Of a stretch of 64,000 nucleotides of DNA, positions 9,921-17,888 are shown one piece after another; the stretch's first letter is position 1; the number at the start of each line of letters is the position of its first letter. A program made the translations under genes and the position numbers. A model generated the notes under the pieces. That model worked only from the letters and a program-made list of their open reading frames with translations. It was not told where the DNA came from and made no database searches. Origin of the DNA: Croceimicrobium sp963977415 (lineage in GTDB: Bacteria; Bacteroidota; Bacteroidia; Flavobacteriales; Schleiferiaceae); assembly GCA_963977415.1 (NCBI GenBank), contig CAXBOS010000001.1:1-64000 (forward strand). The letters run 5' to 3'.

Positions 9921-11954
9921 TTAGCGTTTTGGAATACAGATACTTACTTTTAGGCCATTGGAACCTTGGTCGACTAAATGAGTCTTTATTTTAATTCCTT
10001 TAATTTGCTCGTAAAGCTCAAGCATTTCTTCTAAAATTATCAGGCCTTTACCCGTACCACTAGTTTGCTTTCCACCCTGCAGTCCTACCCCATTATCCTC
10101 TATGTGTATTTTATAATCTTGACTCTCCTCTGTGAAAAAAAGGCTAAGGCTGCGGATTTCTTTAGCACTTGGTCTTAAACCATGTTTTATTGCATTCTCC
10201 ACAAAAGTGAAAATAAGGAACTTAGGTACCTCTATAGCACTGATAACTTTTAAGCTCTCATCTTCTTGAAATCTAAAATTATCATGTCTAAGACCTTCTA
10301 AATGACAATATTGTCGACAAAAACTAAGCTCATCTTTTAAAGAAATTGCAAAAACATTAGTGTTCTGCATAGAATGCCTTAATAAGGAGCTTAAACTAAT
10401 TAAATATGAGCTTGCTCTTTGAACTTCGTTATTGCGAAACATATAATCAATAGAGCTTAGGGCGTTCAAGCTAAAGTGAGGGTCTACCTGGTTTTTTATT
10501 GTTTTTAACTGCAGTTTCAGCATATTATCTTCCCCGGCAAAACGATTCTCCAAACCACGTTTCGCCTCCTTAAAAACAACTATGCTTAGAAGCCATAATA
10601 ACAAAAACACTAATATGCCAATGGGAATCAAAAAGGAGTACCATTTGTTTTCTTGATAATTATAGAAATATATATATGACCCTTCTTTTAATACAATTTG
10701 TTTCCCAGTTTCATTTATGTTCGCAAACCACATAAAGAAATCATTGGAGACCGACAAGTCATCAATAATAGTGCGATGTTTATAATCATCACTCATTACC
10801 TCAACCCTACCATTAACCCCATTTCTATAAATTAGCTCATCTTTTCCATTCCCATTCAAATCTGTCATTTGAATATTCCACATAGTAAGCCCTTCATAAC
10901 CAAAGTCGTGCACTCGCTCTAAGTCTTTATTAATAACACTTAGCCCGCTATAGTGGGCAATGACTAAACTTGCCGTATCATGATTCAAAATGTGAACTCC
11001 ATGACCGTAAAATCTTTTACTCCGCAGAATTTCACCCTTCAAATTACGAACATCTACTATTATACTATCGTCTCCTGCTTCCGCATAGACGCTTATTAAG
11101 TTTTTCCATCTTATGGTATTATCCACAGATCCCGGGTAGCTAATCAGCGCTTGAGGGGGAAAAACAAAATCAAGTTTTGCATTCAACAAATAAGCATATC
11201 CCATCGTGTCTGGATAAGGAATGTTAACATTTGGATTAATATTTCCACTTAGTCTACAACTTCCTGTAAAATATACCTTTCCAGCATCAGAATACTTTAT
11301 GTTAATAGTGGGCCCAAATGCCACAGAAGGGCTAGCGCTAACTAGCCCCTCCGATTTATTAAAACGATAAATTCTGCGAGGGTAAATCGGAAAACCATTC
11401 TGAATAGTAAAGAAAAGCTCCTTAGAGTTAGCATCATTTAAGCTGTCAACAAGTAGCTTCTTAATGGTAATGTTCTTCTTGTGCTTAATCGTAAGAAAGG
11501 TATCTACAAAATAAGCTTTCTTTTCCATCTGAAGACTTTTCTTATCAAAATCAAATGTGCTTAAAAGAAGGCTATCTCCTTTGGTGTGGAATATGAAAAA
11601 CTCATCTTCAGAGTCCTTATCTACATTGGCGGTAAAACTAGAATTTGGCCCTAGATTAAAGCTAATATTATTGTATTGTTCTAAAGAAAAGAAATCTCCT
11701 TTACTTTTCTTTTTTTTAAGGGTACAACAGTCACAATTTTGCTCTTTTGTGTATAACCCTTCTTTGTATGCACAAAAAAGCATTTCATCCAGACCATCAC
11801 CATCAAGGTCTATGAAATTAATCTCTTTAGCCCCTTCATGAAGAAACTTACCTTCAGCATTTATCCAATACTTATTCCACCTAAGCGGTAATAAACTAAG
11901 AACTAAAACACTTAAAAATAAGGCAACAAGAAAAGGTATAATAGAGAAGCGCAC
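9921..11954 (-). CDS. FG-GAP membrane sensor histidine kinase, LytS/His_kinase type
   Basis: 677 residues: membrane segment 3-24, periplasmic region with FG-GAP loops (DLDGDGLDE at about 49-57, NVDKDSEDE, DLNGNGKDE), membrane segment at about 440-463, then a His_kinase/HATPase module. The phosphoacceptor is His493 in QVDPHFSLNAL; the N-box FVENAIKHG has Asn587, and the ATP lid has IEDNGVGL with Asp620. All key residues are present. The cluster C61, C74, C76, C77 matches the one in the downstream paralogue and may bind metal or form disulfides in the periplasm. It lies 4 bases after the response regulator, so the three genes form one operon. The signal sensed is unknown. Confidence 0.88.
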   Translation of the reverse strand: MRFSIIPFLVALFLSVLVLSLLPLRWNKYWINAEGKFLHEGAKEINFIDLDGDGLDEMLFCAYKEGLYTKEQNCDCCTLKKKKSKGDFFSLEQYNNISFNLGPNSSFTANVDKDSEDEFFIFHTKGDSLLLSTFDFDKKSLQMEKKAYFVDTFLTIKHKKNITIKKLLVDSLNDANSKELFFTIQNGFPIYPRRIYRFNKSEGLVSASPSVAFGPTINIKYSDAGKVYFTGSCRLSGNINPNVNIPYPDTMGYAYLLNAKLDFVFPPQALISYPGSVDNTIRWKNLISVYAEAGDDSIIVDVRNLKGEILRSKRFYGHGVHILNHDTASLVIAHYSGLSVINKDLERVHDFGYEGLTMWNIQMTDLNGNGKDELIYRNGVNGRVEVMSDDYKHRTIIDDLSVSNDFFMWFANINETGKQIVLKEGSYIYFYNYQENKWYSFLIPIGILVFLLLWLLSIVVFKEAKRGLENRFAGEDNMLKLQLKTIKNQVDPHFSLNALSSIDYMFRNNEVQRASSYLISLSSLLRHSMQNTNVFAISLKDELSFCRQYCHLEGLRHDNFRFQEDESLKVISAIEVPKFLIFTFVENAIKHGLRPSAKEIRSLSLFFTEESQDYKIHIEDNGVGLQGGKQTSGTGKGLIILEEMLELYEQIKGIKIKTHLVDQGSNGLKVSICIPKR

Positions 11955-11958
11955 ACAA

Positions 11959-12534
11959 TTAGATTAGGGTTAACAATTCTCTAATATTTTTACATCCAGT
12001 AATTCTCAATATGTTCCTGCGATGCGTGTCAACTGTATGTTTGCTTAAAAACAATTGCTCGGCAATTTGCGTACTGGTTTTTCCCTCTAATACTAAACGA
12101 CTTATCTCTATTTGTCTTTGCGATAACGAAAGCTCCTTTAATTTACTAAAATCATAGTATTCGCGTTCTAAACTAAGCTCAGCACGCAGCAGAGCTTCTT
12201 TTAATTCTTGTTTATCAATTGGTTTTAATAAAAAATCTAAAGCTCGCTTACGTAAAGCCCTTAAAACATACTTATCATGCACTGTGGTGCAAATTACATT
12301 TCCCTTAAACCCTTGCTCCTTTAACCTATCCCATAACTGAAAACCATCCATTCCTGGCATTTCAATATCCAAAAAAAGAATTTTGGGTTTCATTGATGGA
12401 ATTCTTAATAAAGCTTGTCGTGGATCTTGTTCACAATCAATATTAGCTTCCGGTTCAATGAGTAGCGCGAGACTTTCTTTCAGAGCCATACAAGCCTCGC
12501 GGTTATCATCTACAATTAAGTATTCTGCGCCCAT
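11959..12534 (-). CDS. Two-component response regulator, REC plus LuxR-type HTH
   Basis: 191 residues. REC domain at about 1-120, with acidic residues in YLIVDDNRE, phosphoacceptor Asp in ILFLDIEMPGMDG, and Lys in FLLKPIDK. The C-terminal domain at about 130-191 is a LuxR/NarL helix-turn-helix (LSQRQIEISRLVLEGKTSTQ, then LFLSKHTVDTHRRNI). First gene of the operon with the two FG-GAP sensors, and presumably the target of the active kinase. LytS-type kinases usually pair with LytTR regulators, so the LuxR output domain is less usual. Confidence 0.92.
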   Translation of the reverse strand: MGAEYLIVDDNREACMALKESLALLIEPEANIDCEQDPRQALLRIPSMKPKILFLDIEMPGMDGFQLWDRLKEQGFKGNVICTTVHDKYVLRALRKRALDFLLKPIDKQELKEALLRAELSLEREYYDFSKLKELSLSQRQIEISRLVLEGKTSTQIAEQLFLSKHTVDTHRRNILRITGCKNIRELLTLI

Positions 12535-12942
12535 TTTTGTTTGGTTTTATGGTGGGTCGGCTTAAACAATAGGATTAAACCTAACTATTTAATGCTATTC
12601 TTAAAATCTGTAATAGAGCAATATAAATATTAATAATTACTTTTTCAAAATTACGGTAATCGCTCTTAAACTCATCACGCCTTAATCACAAATGAGTACT
12701 CATCAATGAGTATATTTTAATTTTTGGGCCTGCCCCTCCGGGTCGGGCTATCCGCTGCAAGTCCTCGCTCGTGCCTCGCTGTGGGCTTTTCGCTACTGTC
12801 CCTCAGGCGGGGTTCTCGGTAAAACCAAAGGAACAAACCAGTAGCAGAAAGATTTATAAAATCTGAAACATTCACTTATATTTCTCCCCTAAATAGACCG
12901 CCTTTAGTCCGCAAATTTTACCTTCGCTCTAAAGCTCTATGT
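12535..12942. other. Intergenic region between the signalling operon and the M23 gene
   Basis: About 400 bases without a gene. A minus-strand TAATTTTG (12646-12653) could be a -7 element for the operon. The GC-rich element at 12725-12815 is listed separately. Confidence 0.5.
12725..12815. repeat. GC-rich REP-like intergenic element
   Basis: About 90 bases starting gggcctgcccctccgggtcg and ending near ccctcaggcgggg, far richer in G and C than its surroundings. From memory, closely similar strings occur between genes in many Bacteroidota genomes; that cannot be checked here. It has short inverted segments (ccccgcctgaggga on the minus strand against gcccctccgggt) and no open frame with a start. 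Function unknown; possibly a folded RNA at a transcript end or a mobile REP-type unit. Confidence 0.6.
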
Positions 12943-13602
12943 ATGTCCTTTCCTCAAGCTAAAACAGCACTTTTCGATTTTGATATTACAGCCGATAATA
13001 GCTTGGTTCTCGATTTATCCGCCCAAAACAAAGCTTTGGAAAGCGTTCACTCTTCTACCACTTTAGAGGCCTATATCGAGAAGTTACTAAAAGAAAAAGG
13101 GAAGTCCTACGCCATTGGTGGTTATGGAGAAAAACGTGTGGTTTATCAACGTTTTAGTCATTTTAACGCATCTGCGGAAAGCGAAAGAAATATCCATTTA
13201 GGCTTAGATATTTGGGCACCTGCTTTAACCGCTATTTACACACCCGCCGAAGCTTTGGTGCATAGTTTTGCCTATAATGATAATGCTGGCGATTATGGCG
13301 CGACCATTATTTTGGAACATCAGGAGGCTGGAGAGACTTATTACACTTTGCACGGACATTTAAGTTTGCGGTCTATCGAAAATCTAAGTGTAGGGCAAGA
13401 ATTTTCAGCGGGCGAACCTTTCGCTGAACTAGGCGCCGAAGCCGAAAATGGCGGTTGGCCACCACATCTGCACTTTCAAATTATTAAAAATATTGGGGAT
13501 TATACGGGCGATTACCCAGGCGTGGTAAAGGAAAGTGAAAAGGATTTTTACCTCAGCAATTGCCCTAACCCGAGTTTATATTTGGGGATTGCGGGGGTTT
13601 GA
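12943..13602 (+). CDS. M23-fold metallopeptidase-domain protein without signal peptide
   Basis: 219 residues. The M23 zinc-site motifs are visible: HLGLD (HxxxD), HGHLS, and PPHLHFQI (HxH). The pattern GLDIWAP, then DYGATIILEH, TLHGHLS, NGGWPPHLHFQI and GDYPGV resembles, as I recall the family, the middle M23 domain of large proteins that also contain a phosphotransferase and a class III aminotransferase. Here it stands alone. There is no signal peptide or membrane segment, which is odd for a cell-wall hydrolase and suggests a cytoplasmic role. It is monocistronic on this strand. Confidence 0.8.
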   Translation: MSFPQAKTALFDFDITADNSLVLDLSAQNKALESVHSSTTLEAYIEKLLKEKGKSYAIGGYGEKRVVYQRFSHFNASAESERNIHLGLDIWAPALTAIYTPAEALVHSFAYNDNAGDYGATIILEHQEAGETYYTLHGHLSLRSIENLSVGQEFSAGEPFAELGAEAENGGWPPHLHFQIIKNIGDYTGDYPGVVKESEKDFYLSNCPNPSLYLGIAGV

Positions 13603-14098
13603 AAATAGAGGCTAGAATATATTTCAGATTATTGGAATGTGCATAAAACTCCCTTGGCCTTCGAAAGCCTCAGGACCCGGGTTATACAGTTCTTAATTGC
13701 AGACCGTACACCTTGATACATTGTAGGAGCCATTCTCAAATCGGATATCTCACAGCAAAGCCGTCTCATATATAATTGCAAAGCTGTTTAAAAATCGAGA
13801 TGTCGCCCCCCTGGGCCTTTCTTATTAAAATAGAGTAGTCTTTTTTCTTGTCAATGCTTTAATCACAAAAAGCAGCAGGTGAGGAATTGGCTTCATAAAA
13901 ACCTTCGTTTCCAAAAAACAATAGAATTTCACTTTTTACAAAGCTTTTCTTCCCATCGAATTACAATTGAATTGCCCCTCTTAGCCTTCGAGAGCCTCTG
14001 GCAGCAGGTATTACAGATCATTATTTCAGCAGCCTATAAACTGGTACATTGAAGAAGCCATCTAAATACTCACTACTAATATCTTACTACTATTATCC
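13603..14098. other. Non-coding stretch with a diverged 105-bp direct repeat
   Basis: About 500 bases without a plausible gene. Two segments, about 13651-13755 and 13976-14080, align over their length: ccttcga-agcctc, then tacag, cag, ggtacattg or tgatacattg, and agccat occur in the same order. Perhaps they are remnants of a duplicated untranslated or intergenic segment. The left part lies just after the M23 gene and the right part just after the racemase gene, which ends at 14099 on the minus strand. Confidence 0.5.
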
Positions 14099-15178
14099 CT
14101 AATCTATCACCCTCTTCTCAATATAATCGGAGTTAAACAGCGTTAGAGCTCCCATGTATTTTAAATGGAAAGGAATAAAATCGCCTACTTTATAACCATG
14201 TTTATTATCTTTAATATCAATAACTAACATATCACTACTGGCTCCTACAAAATCGATTTGATACTCGGGAAAGGGAATGAGATAATCGAAAGAAATATCT
14301 AAGGTTCCTAAATCTAAAATAGCGCGATGAGAGGTTTTACCATACAAGCTTTCATCTATTTCGAAAGTTTCTCCCTGAGGATTGGCTTCCATTTCACCAA
14401 TGGGAAGCATGGGTTTTTCGGTAATCTCAATGATCTGTGCGTAAAGGGTTATTACATCTTGTTCCATTTCCTTCACCGGACCATTATTAATCAGATCAGT
14501 ACCAAAATATAGGGTTTCCCCTACGCGGAAATGGTTAATCCCTTTTGGTAATTGGCGCATCTGCAAAAGCGGAATTACCACCGATGTGCCTCCCGTAACC
14601 CATGGTATTTTTCGGTTAAATTTCGCTTCAATTAGCTGTTTGTAAAGAGAAAGTTGGATTAACTTATCTTGACTGGGCATTACCCCATGTAAACAGTTTA
14701 AATTGGAGCCAATGCCGCGTACTTCAATATTGGGCAATTGAAAAACCGAGGAGTAAAAATCCATTAAGTGTTCGCCCATTACCCCTTCGCGCAAGTCACC
14801 CAGCTCGATCATTATGATAACCTTGTGAGTTTTACCTTGCTTAACTGCTTCATCGCTGATCGCTTTGATCGTTTCAAATTCTGAATTAAAACTGGTGTCG
14901 GCGTAACGAACTAAGTCGGGAATGGCTTTTTTTGCTGGTGGCTTGATATAAACCGTTTCTACGTCAGTAGGCGCTAAAGCCTTTATTTTCTTTAGGTTAG
15001 AGATGCGTGCATCACAAATTTCTTTAATACCGAGATCTATTACCTCTTTCAGTAATCTTTCTTCGCCACAAAGTAATTTAGTAACCACGGCCCAAGAAAT
15101 ATCTTCATTGCCAAATAACTGTTTCAGATATTGGTAATTATGCCTAAGCATGGTTCTATTAAAAGTTAAATATGCCAT
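14099..15178 (-). CDS. PLP-dependent amino-acid racemase, ornithine/alanine racemase-like
   Basis: 359 residues, N-terminal alanine-racemase-type TIM barrel. The PLP lysine is in WAVVTKLLCG near residue 34. The sequence groups with the predicted amino-acid racemases (COG3457, ornithine racemase type) rather than with Alr, as it lacks the VKGNAYGHG motif. Conserved patches: IELGDLREGV, WVTGGTSVVIPLL, NHFRVGETLYFG. It is the last gene of a five-gene minus-strand operon, 1 base after the alanine racemase. The substrate is not certain; ornithine or another free amino acid is possible. Confidence 0.75.
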   Translation of the reverse strand: MAYLTFNRTMLRHNYQYLKQLFGNEDISWAVVTKLLCGEERLLKEVIDLGIKEICDARISNLKKIKALAPTDVETVYIKPPAKKAIPDLVRYADTSFNSEFETIKAISDEAVKQGKTHKVIIMIELGDLREGVMGEHLMDFYSSVFQLPNIEVRGIGSNLNCLHGVMPSQDKLIQLSLYKQLIEAKFNRKIPWVTGGTSVVIPLLQMRQLPKGINHFRVGETLYFGTDLINNGPVKEMEQDVITLYAQIIEITEKPMLPIGEMEANPQGETFEIDESLYGKTSHRAILDLGTLDISFDYLIPFPEYQIDFVGASSDMLVIDIKDNKHGYKVGDFIPFHLKYMGALTLFNSDYIEKRVID

Positions 15179-15179
15179 T

Positions 15180-16328
15180 TTAAGAGCGTATAATCCGCGG
15201 AATATCCAAGGGAAGTCGCGTTAATAATTCATAATTCATTTGATCGCTATACTCACTAAAAGAACTAACCGAGATGGATAAATCCCCTTGGTTCCCGATT
15301 AGAACTACCTCATCGCCTGCTTGCACAGATTCGATATGGGTGATATCCAGCATCATAACATTCATATTTACCACGCCAACTACACCCACTCTTTCACCGT
15401 GAATTAAGGCGCGACCGGAGTTGCTTAAACTGCGACTAAAGCCGTGTGAATATCCTACTGGAACGGCGGCAATTTGCATGTCATAAGCAGCCATATAGCT
15501 ACTGCCATAACCTATGTATTCTCCCTTTTTTACCTCCTTCACATTCATTACCGTGCTTTTCCAGCTTAAAAGGCGATGCAAAGGATCGGGTTTTTGACTA
15601 AGGCTATGTTCTACTGCTAAATAGGTTTCGGCTGAAGGCCAAAATCCATATTGTAAAATTCCAATTCGCACCAAATCTTGCTGAGACTGTGGAAATCGTA
15701 AAAAGGCGGCGCTGCAAGCACTGTGGTTTTTCTTCGCTACTATACCCGCCGCTTGGAAGGTCTTTTTTGCCGCATCAAATCGTTGCATTTGCTCTAAGAC
15801 CCGGGGGTGGTTTCCAATAGTTTCCGCTCCCGCATAGTGGGTGCAAAAACCCATTACTTCTAAAAAGTCTTTTTCGCTATTGATTAACTTAAAAACGGTT
15901 TCCCAAGATAGCTCTTCTAAACCCGAACGGTTCATACCGGTTTCAATTTCTAAATGCACAAGGGCCTTTTTGCCTATTTTCTGAGCCTTTTCTATCGCTT
16001 TTACTAGCCGATTGACTTCAAAAACGTAAAAACTCACTTCATTTTCTATCGCCCATTCTAGTTGACTTTCGCTAATCATACCCATTATCATGATATCTAC
16101 ATGGGGTGCTACTTTTTTTACCCGAAAAGCCTCGTGCGCATCAAAAACAGAAAAGTGTTCAGCGCCATTGCGCTGCGCCATCGGAACATACTCTTCAATA
16201 CCATGTCCATAGGCATTTCCCTTAACCACATGCGATAAAATTGTACCTGGGTTTAAGCGATTTTTAATATAGTTAACATTATTTATGAAGGCCGTTTCAC
16301 TAATTTCTATGAAGCTAGTATTATCCAT
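15180..16328 (-). CDS. alr: Alanine racemase
   Basis: 382 residues, full length. The PLP lysine motif is SHVVKGNAYGHG near residue 37 and the C-terminal catalytic Tyr region is EYIGYGSSYMA. Converts L-Ala and D-Ala. Its start overlaps the preceding M20 gene by 8 bases, so it is translated within an operon with a second racemase, an amidohydrolase, an acetyltransferase and a symporter. That context suggests catabolic or scavenging use rather than only cell-wall supply. The substrate could be broader than alanine. Confidence 0.85.
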   Translation of the reverse strand: MDNTSFIEISETAFINNVNYIKNRLNPGTILSHVVKGNAYGHGIEEYVPMAQRNGAEHFSVFDAHEAFRVKKVAPHVDIMIMGMISESQLEWAIENEVSFYVFEVNRLVKAIEKAQKIGKKALVHLEIETGMNRSGLEELSWETVFKLINSEKDFLEVMGFCTHYAGAETIGNHPRVLEQMQRFDAAKKTFQAAGIVAKKNHSACSAAFLRFPQSQQDLVRIGILQYGFWPSAETYLAVEHSLSQKPDPLHRLLSWKSTVMNVKEVKKGEYIGYGSSYMAAYDMQIAAVPVGYSHGFSRSLSNSGRALIHGERVGVVGVVNMNVMMLDITHIESVQAGDEVVLIGNQGDLSISVSSFSEYSDQMNYELLTRLPLDIPRIIRS

Positions 16329-17445
16329 GTAAATAATTAAGGATTAATGTCTTAAATAGTTTAATGGTCGGTTCTAAAATAGCATCTGGGAAATCATAAT
16401 CTGGATGGTGCAAAACCAAGTGCTCCTGCCCTGCTCCAATACCAAATAAAGCTCCCTCTTTATCTTTTAAGAAGAGTCCAAAATCTTCTCCCCAACGAAA
16501 CGCTTCATTTAATTGATGATGCTTTATTCCCTGCGCATCTGCGCAAGCGACCAACAATTGGCAAGCTTGTACCGCATTGTAATTGGGCCAAAACTCTTGC
16601 AAACTTTCACTCTCCATTTGTAAATTATCGGCTTTAGCCCAAGCGCTTAATTGCTGCTGCATTTTCGCTTCGAGCGCATCTAAAATATCGCCGCGCCAGG
16701 CGCGAATGGTATAATGCAACTCGCCTTCACCCGGACTAATTCCGTAAGCGACTTCGCCCAAATTGGCGTGCACTAAAGTGATCTGACTGAAGTCCTCTTC
16801 TTCCCAAATTGGATGCGCCAACTGTTCTAAGTTTTGCATGGCTTTCGCCAGAAGGGCTTGCGGACTTACCGCTTTCTCGGGTTCTGCGGCATGCGAAGAA
16901 TGACCTTTAAAACGAAAAATTAGACTGCGCACTCCAGCGGTGAAATTACCCGGTCGCCAATACAGTTCTCCTAAATTAAAGCCCGGAATATTGTGAAAAG
17001 CATAGGCCCGATCGTAATGAATGGCTTTAAATTTTGGATCTTTCAAAACGGATGCTGCGCCATTGCCATCTTCCTCCGAAGGTTGAAAAAGTAGATGTAA
17101 ATTTCCCTTTTTCGGCGGATGTTCTGCAAAATGATAGACCAATGCCATAAGCATGGTTGCATGGCCATCGTGACCACATTTATGCGAAACCCCCGAGTTT
17201 TGGGAGGCGTATTTTAGCTTCGTAGACTCCTTAATGGGCAAGGCGTCAATATCCGCCCGAATCAGTAGAGATGGTCCTGCCTCTTCGCTTTTAAAGCTTA
17301 TCACTAAACCCGTGTTGGCTACCTTTATATAAGATACACCTATTTTCTCGAGGTGACTTATTAAGAATTTTTGGGTTTCATATTCGGCCCCAGAAAGCTC
17401 TGGGTGTTGATGGAGATACTGTCTGAATGCAAGTAAATCAAACAT
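16321..17445 (-). CDS. M20-family amidohydrolase (hippurate/N-acyl amino-acid hydrolase type)
   Basis: 374 residues. Metal ligands of the M20D amidohydrolases can be seen: CGHDGHATM, the Glu pair in QPSEEDGNGA, His in YAFHNIPGF, and the last His in VLHHPDYDF. N-terminal HQHPELSGAEYETQ is typical of N-acyl amino-acid amidohydrolases. Proposed reaction: removing an acyl group from an amino acid or dipeptide-like substrate, releasing free amino acid. No signal peptide, so cytoplasmic. It lies 2 bases after the acetyltransferase gene and overlaps alr by 8 bases. Confidence 0.85.
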   Translation of the reverse strand: MFDLLAFRQYLHQHPELSGAEYETQKFLISHLEKIGVSYIKVANTGLVISFKSEEAGPSLLIRADIDALPIKESTKLKYASQNSGVSHKCGHDGHATMLMALVYHFAEHPPKKGNLHLLFQPSEEDGNGAASVLKDPKFKAIHYDRAYAFHNIPGFNLGELYWRPGNFTAGVRSLIFRFKGHSSHAAEPEKAVSPQALLAKAMQNLEQLAHPIWEEEDFSQITLVHANLGEVAYGISPGEGELHYTIRAWRGDILDALEAKMQQQLSAWAKADNLQMESESLQEFWPNYNAVQACQLLVACADAQGIKHHQLNEAFRWGEDFGLFLKDKEGALFGIGAGQEHLVLHHPDYDFPDAILEPTIKLFKTLILNYLHG

Positions 17446-17447
17446 CT

Positions 17448-17888
17448 TTACGATTTAGTGTAACGCATCTCTAAGTATTTATTGGTAAAACCTAGACGTT
17501 CATATAATCGCTTCGCGGGATTGTCTGGCTCTACGTGAAGCGCCACATTTCCTTCGGCATTTTCTAAAGCCATTTGCATTAAGTTTTGCCCTAAACCTTG
17601 TCCGCGTACATCTGAATTTACCGCGATATACACCAGTATGTTTTCGGGAATATAACCCGACATACCGGTATTATTTATAACCACCGCACCATGCATGGTA
17701 TTTGTATCATCGTAGGCAATTGCTACAAATCCGCCCTTAGCTGGGTTAAATACATAATCTAAACAAGCCATGATTTCTTCTAAAGGATCACCGTATTTTT
17801 CGAGATGTTTAAAAAGAAAAGCGGCTATTTTATCTTGTGGAAAATCGCTGTGCGGGCCCGCTGAGCCTTCTATAATAATGTAATTCAC
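17448..17888 (-). CDS. GNAT-family N-acetyltransferase
   Basis: 146 residues. The acetyl-CoA loop is visible as DVRGQGLGQNLMQMALENA, followed by VEPDNPAKRLYERLGF, typical of GNAT enzymes. It overlaps the symporter gene by 4 bases (ATGA) and precedes the M20 hydrolase by 2 bases. The neighbours suggest that an amino acid or its derivative is the acceptor, but this is inference. Confidence 0.85.
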   Translation of the reverse strand: MNYIIIEGSAGPHSDFPQDKIAAFLFKHLEKYGDPLEEIMACLDYVFNPAKGGFVAIAYDDTNTMHGAVVINNTGMSGYIPENILVYIAVNSDVRGQGLGQNLMQMALENAEGNVALHVEPDNPAKRLYERLGFTNKYLEMRYTKS

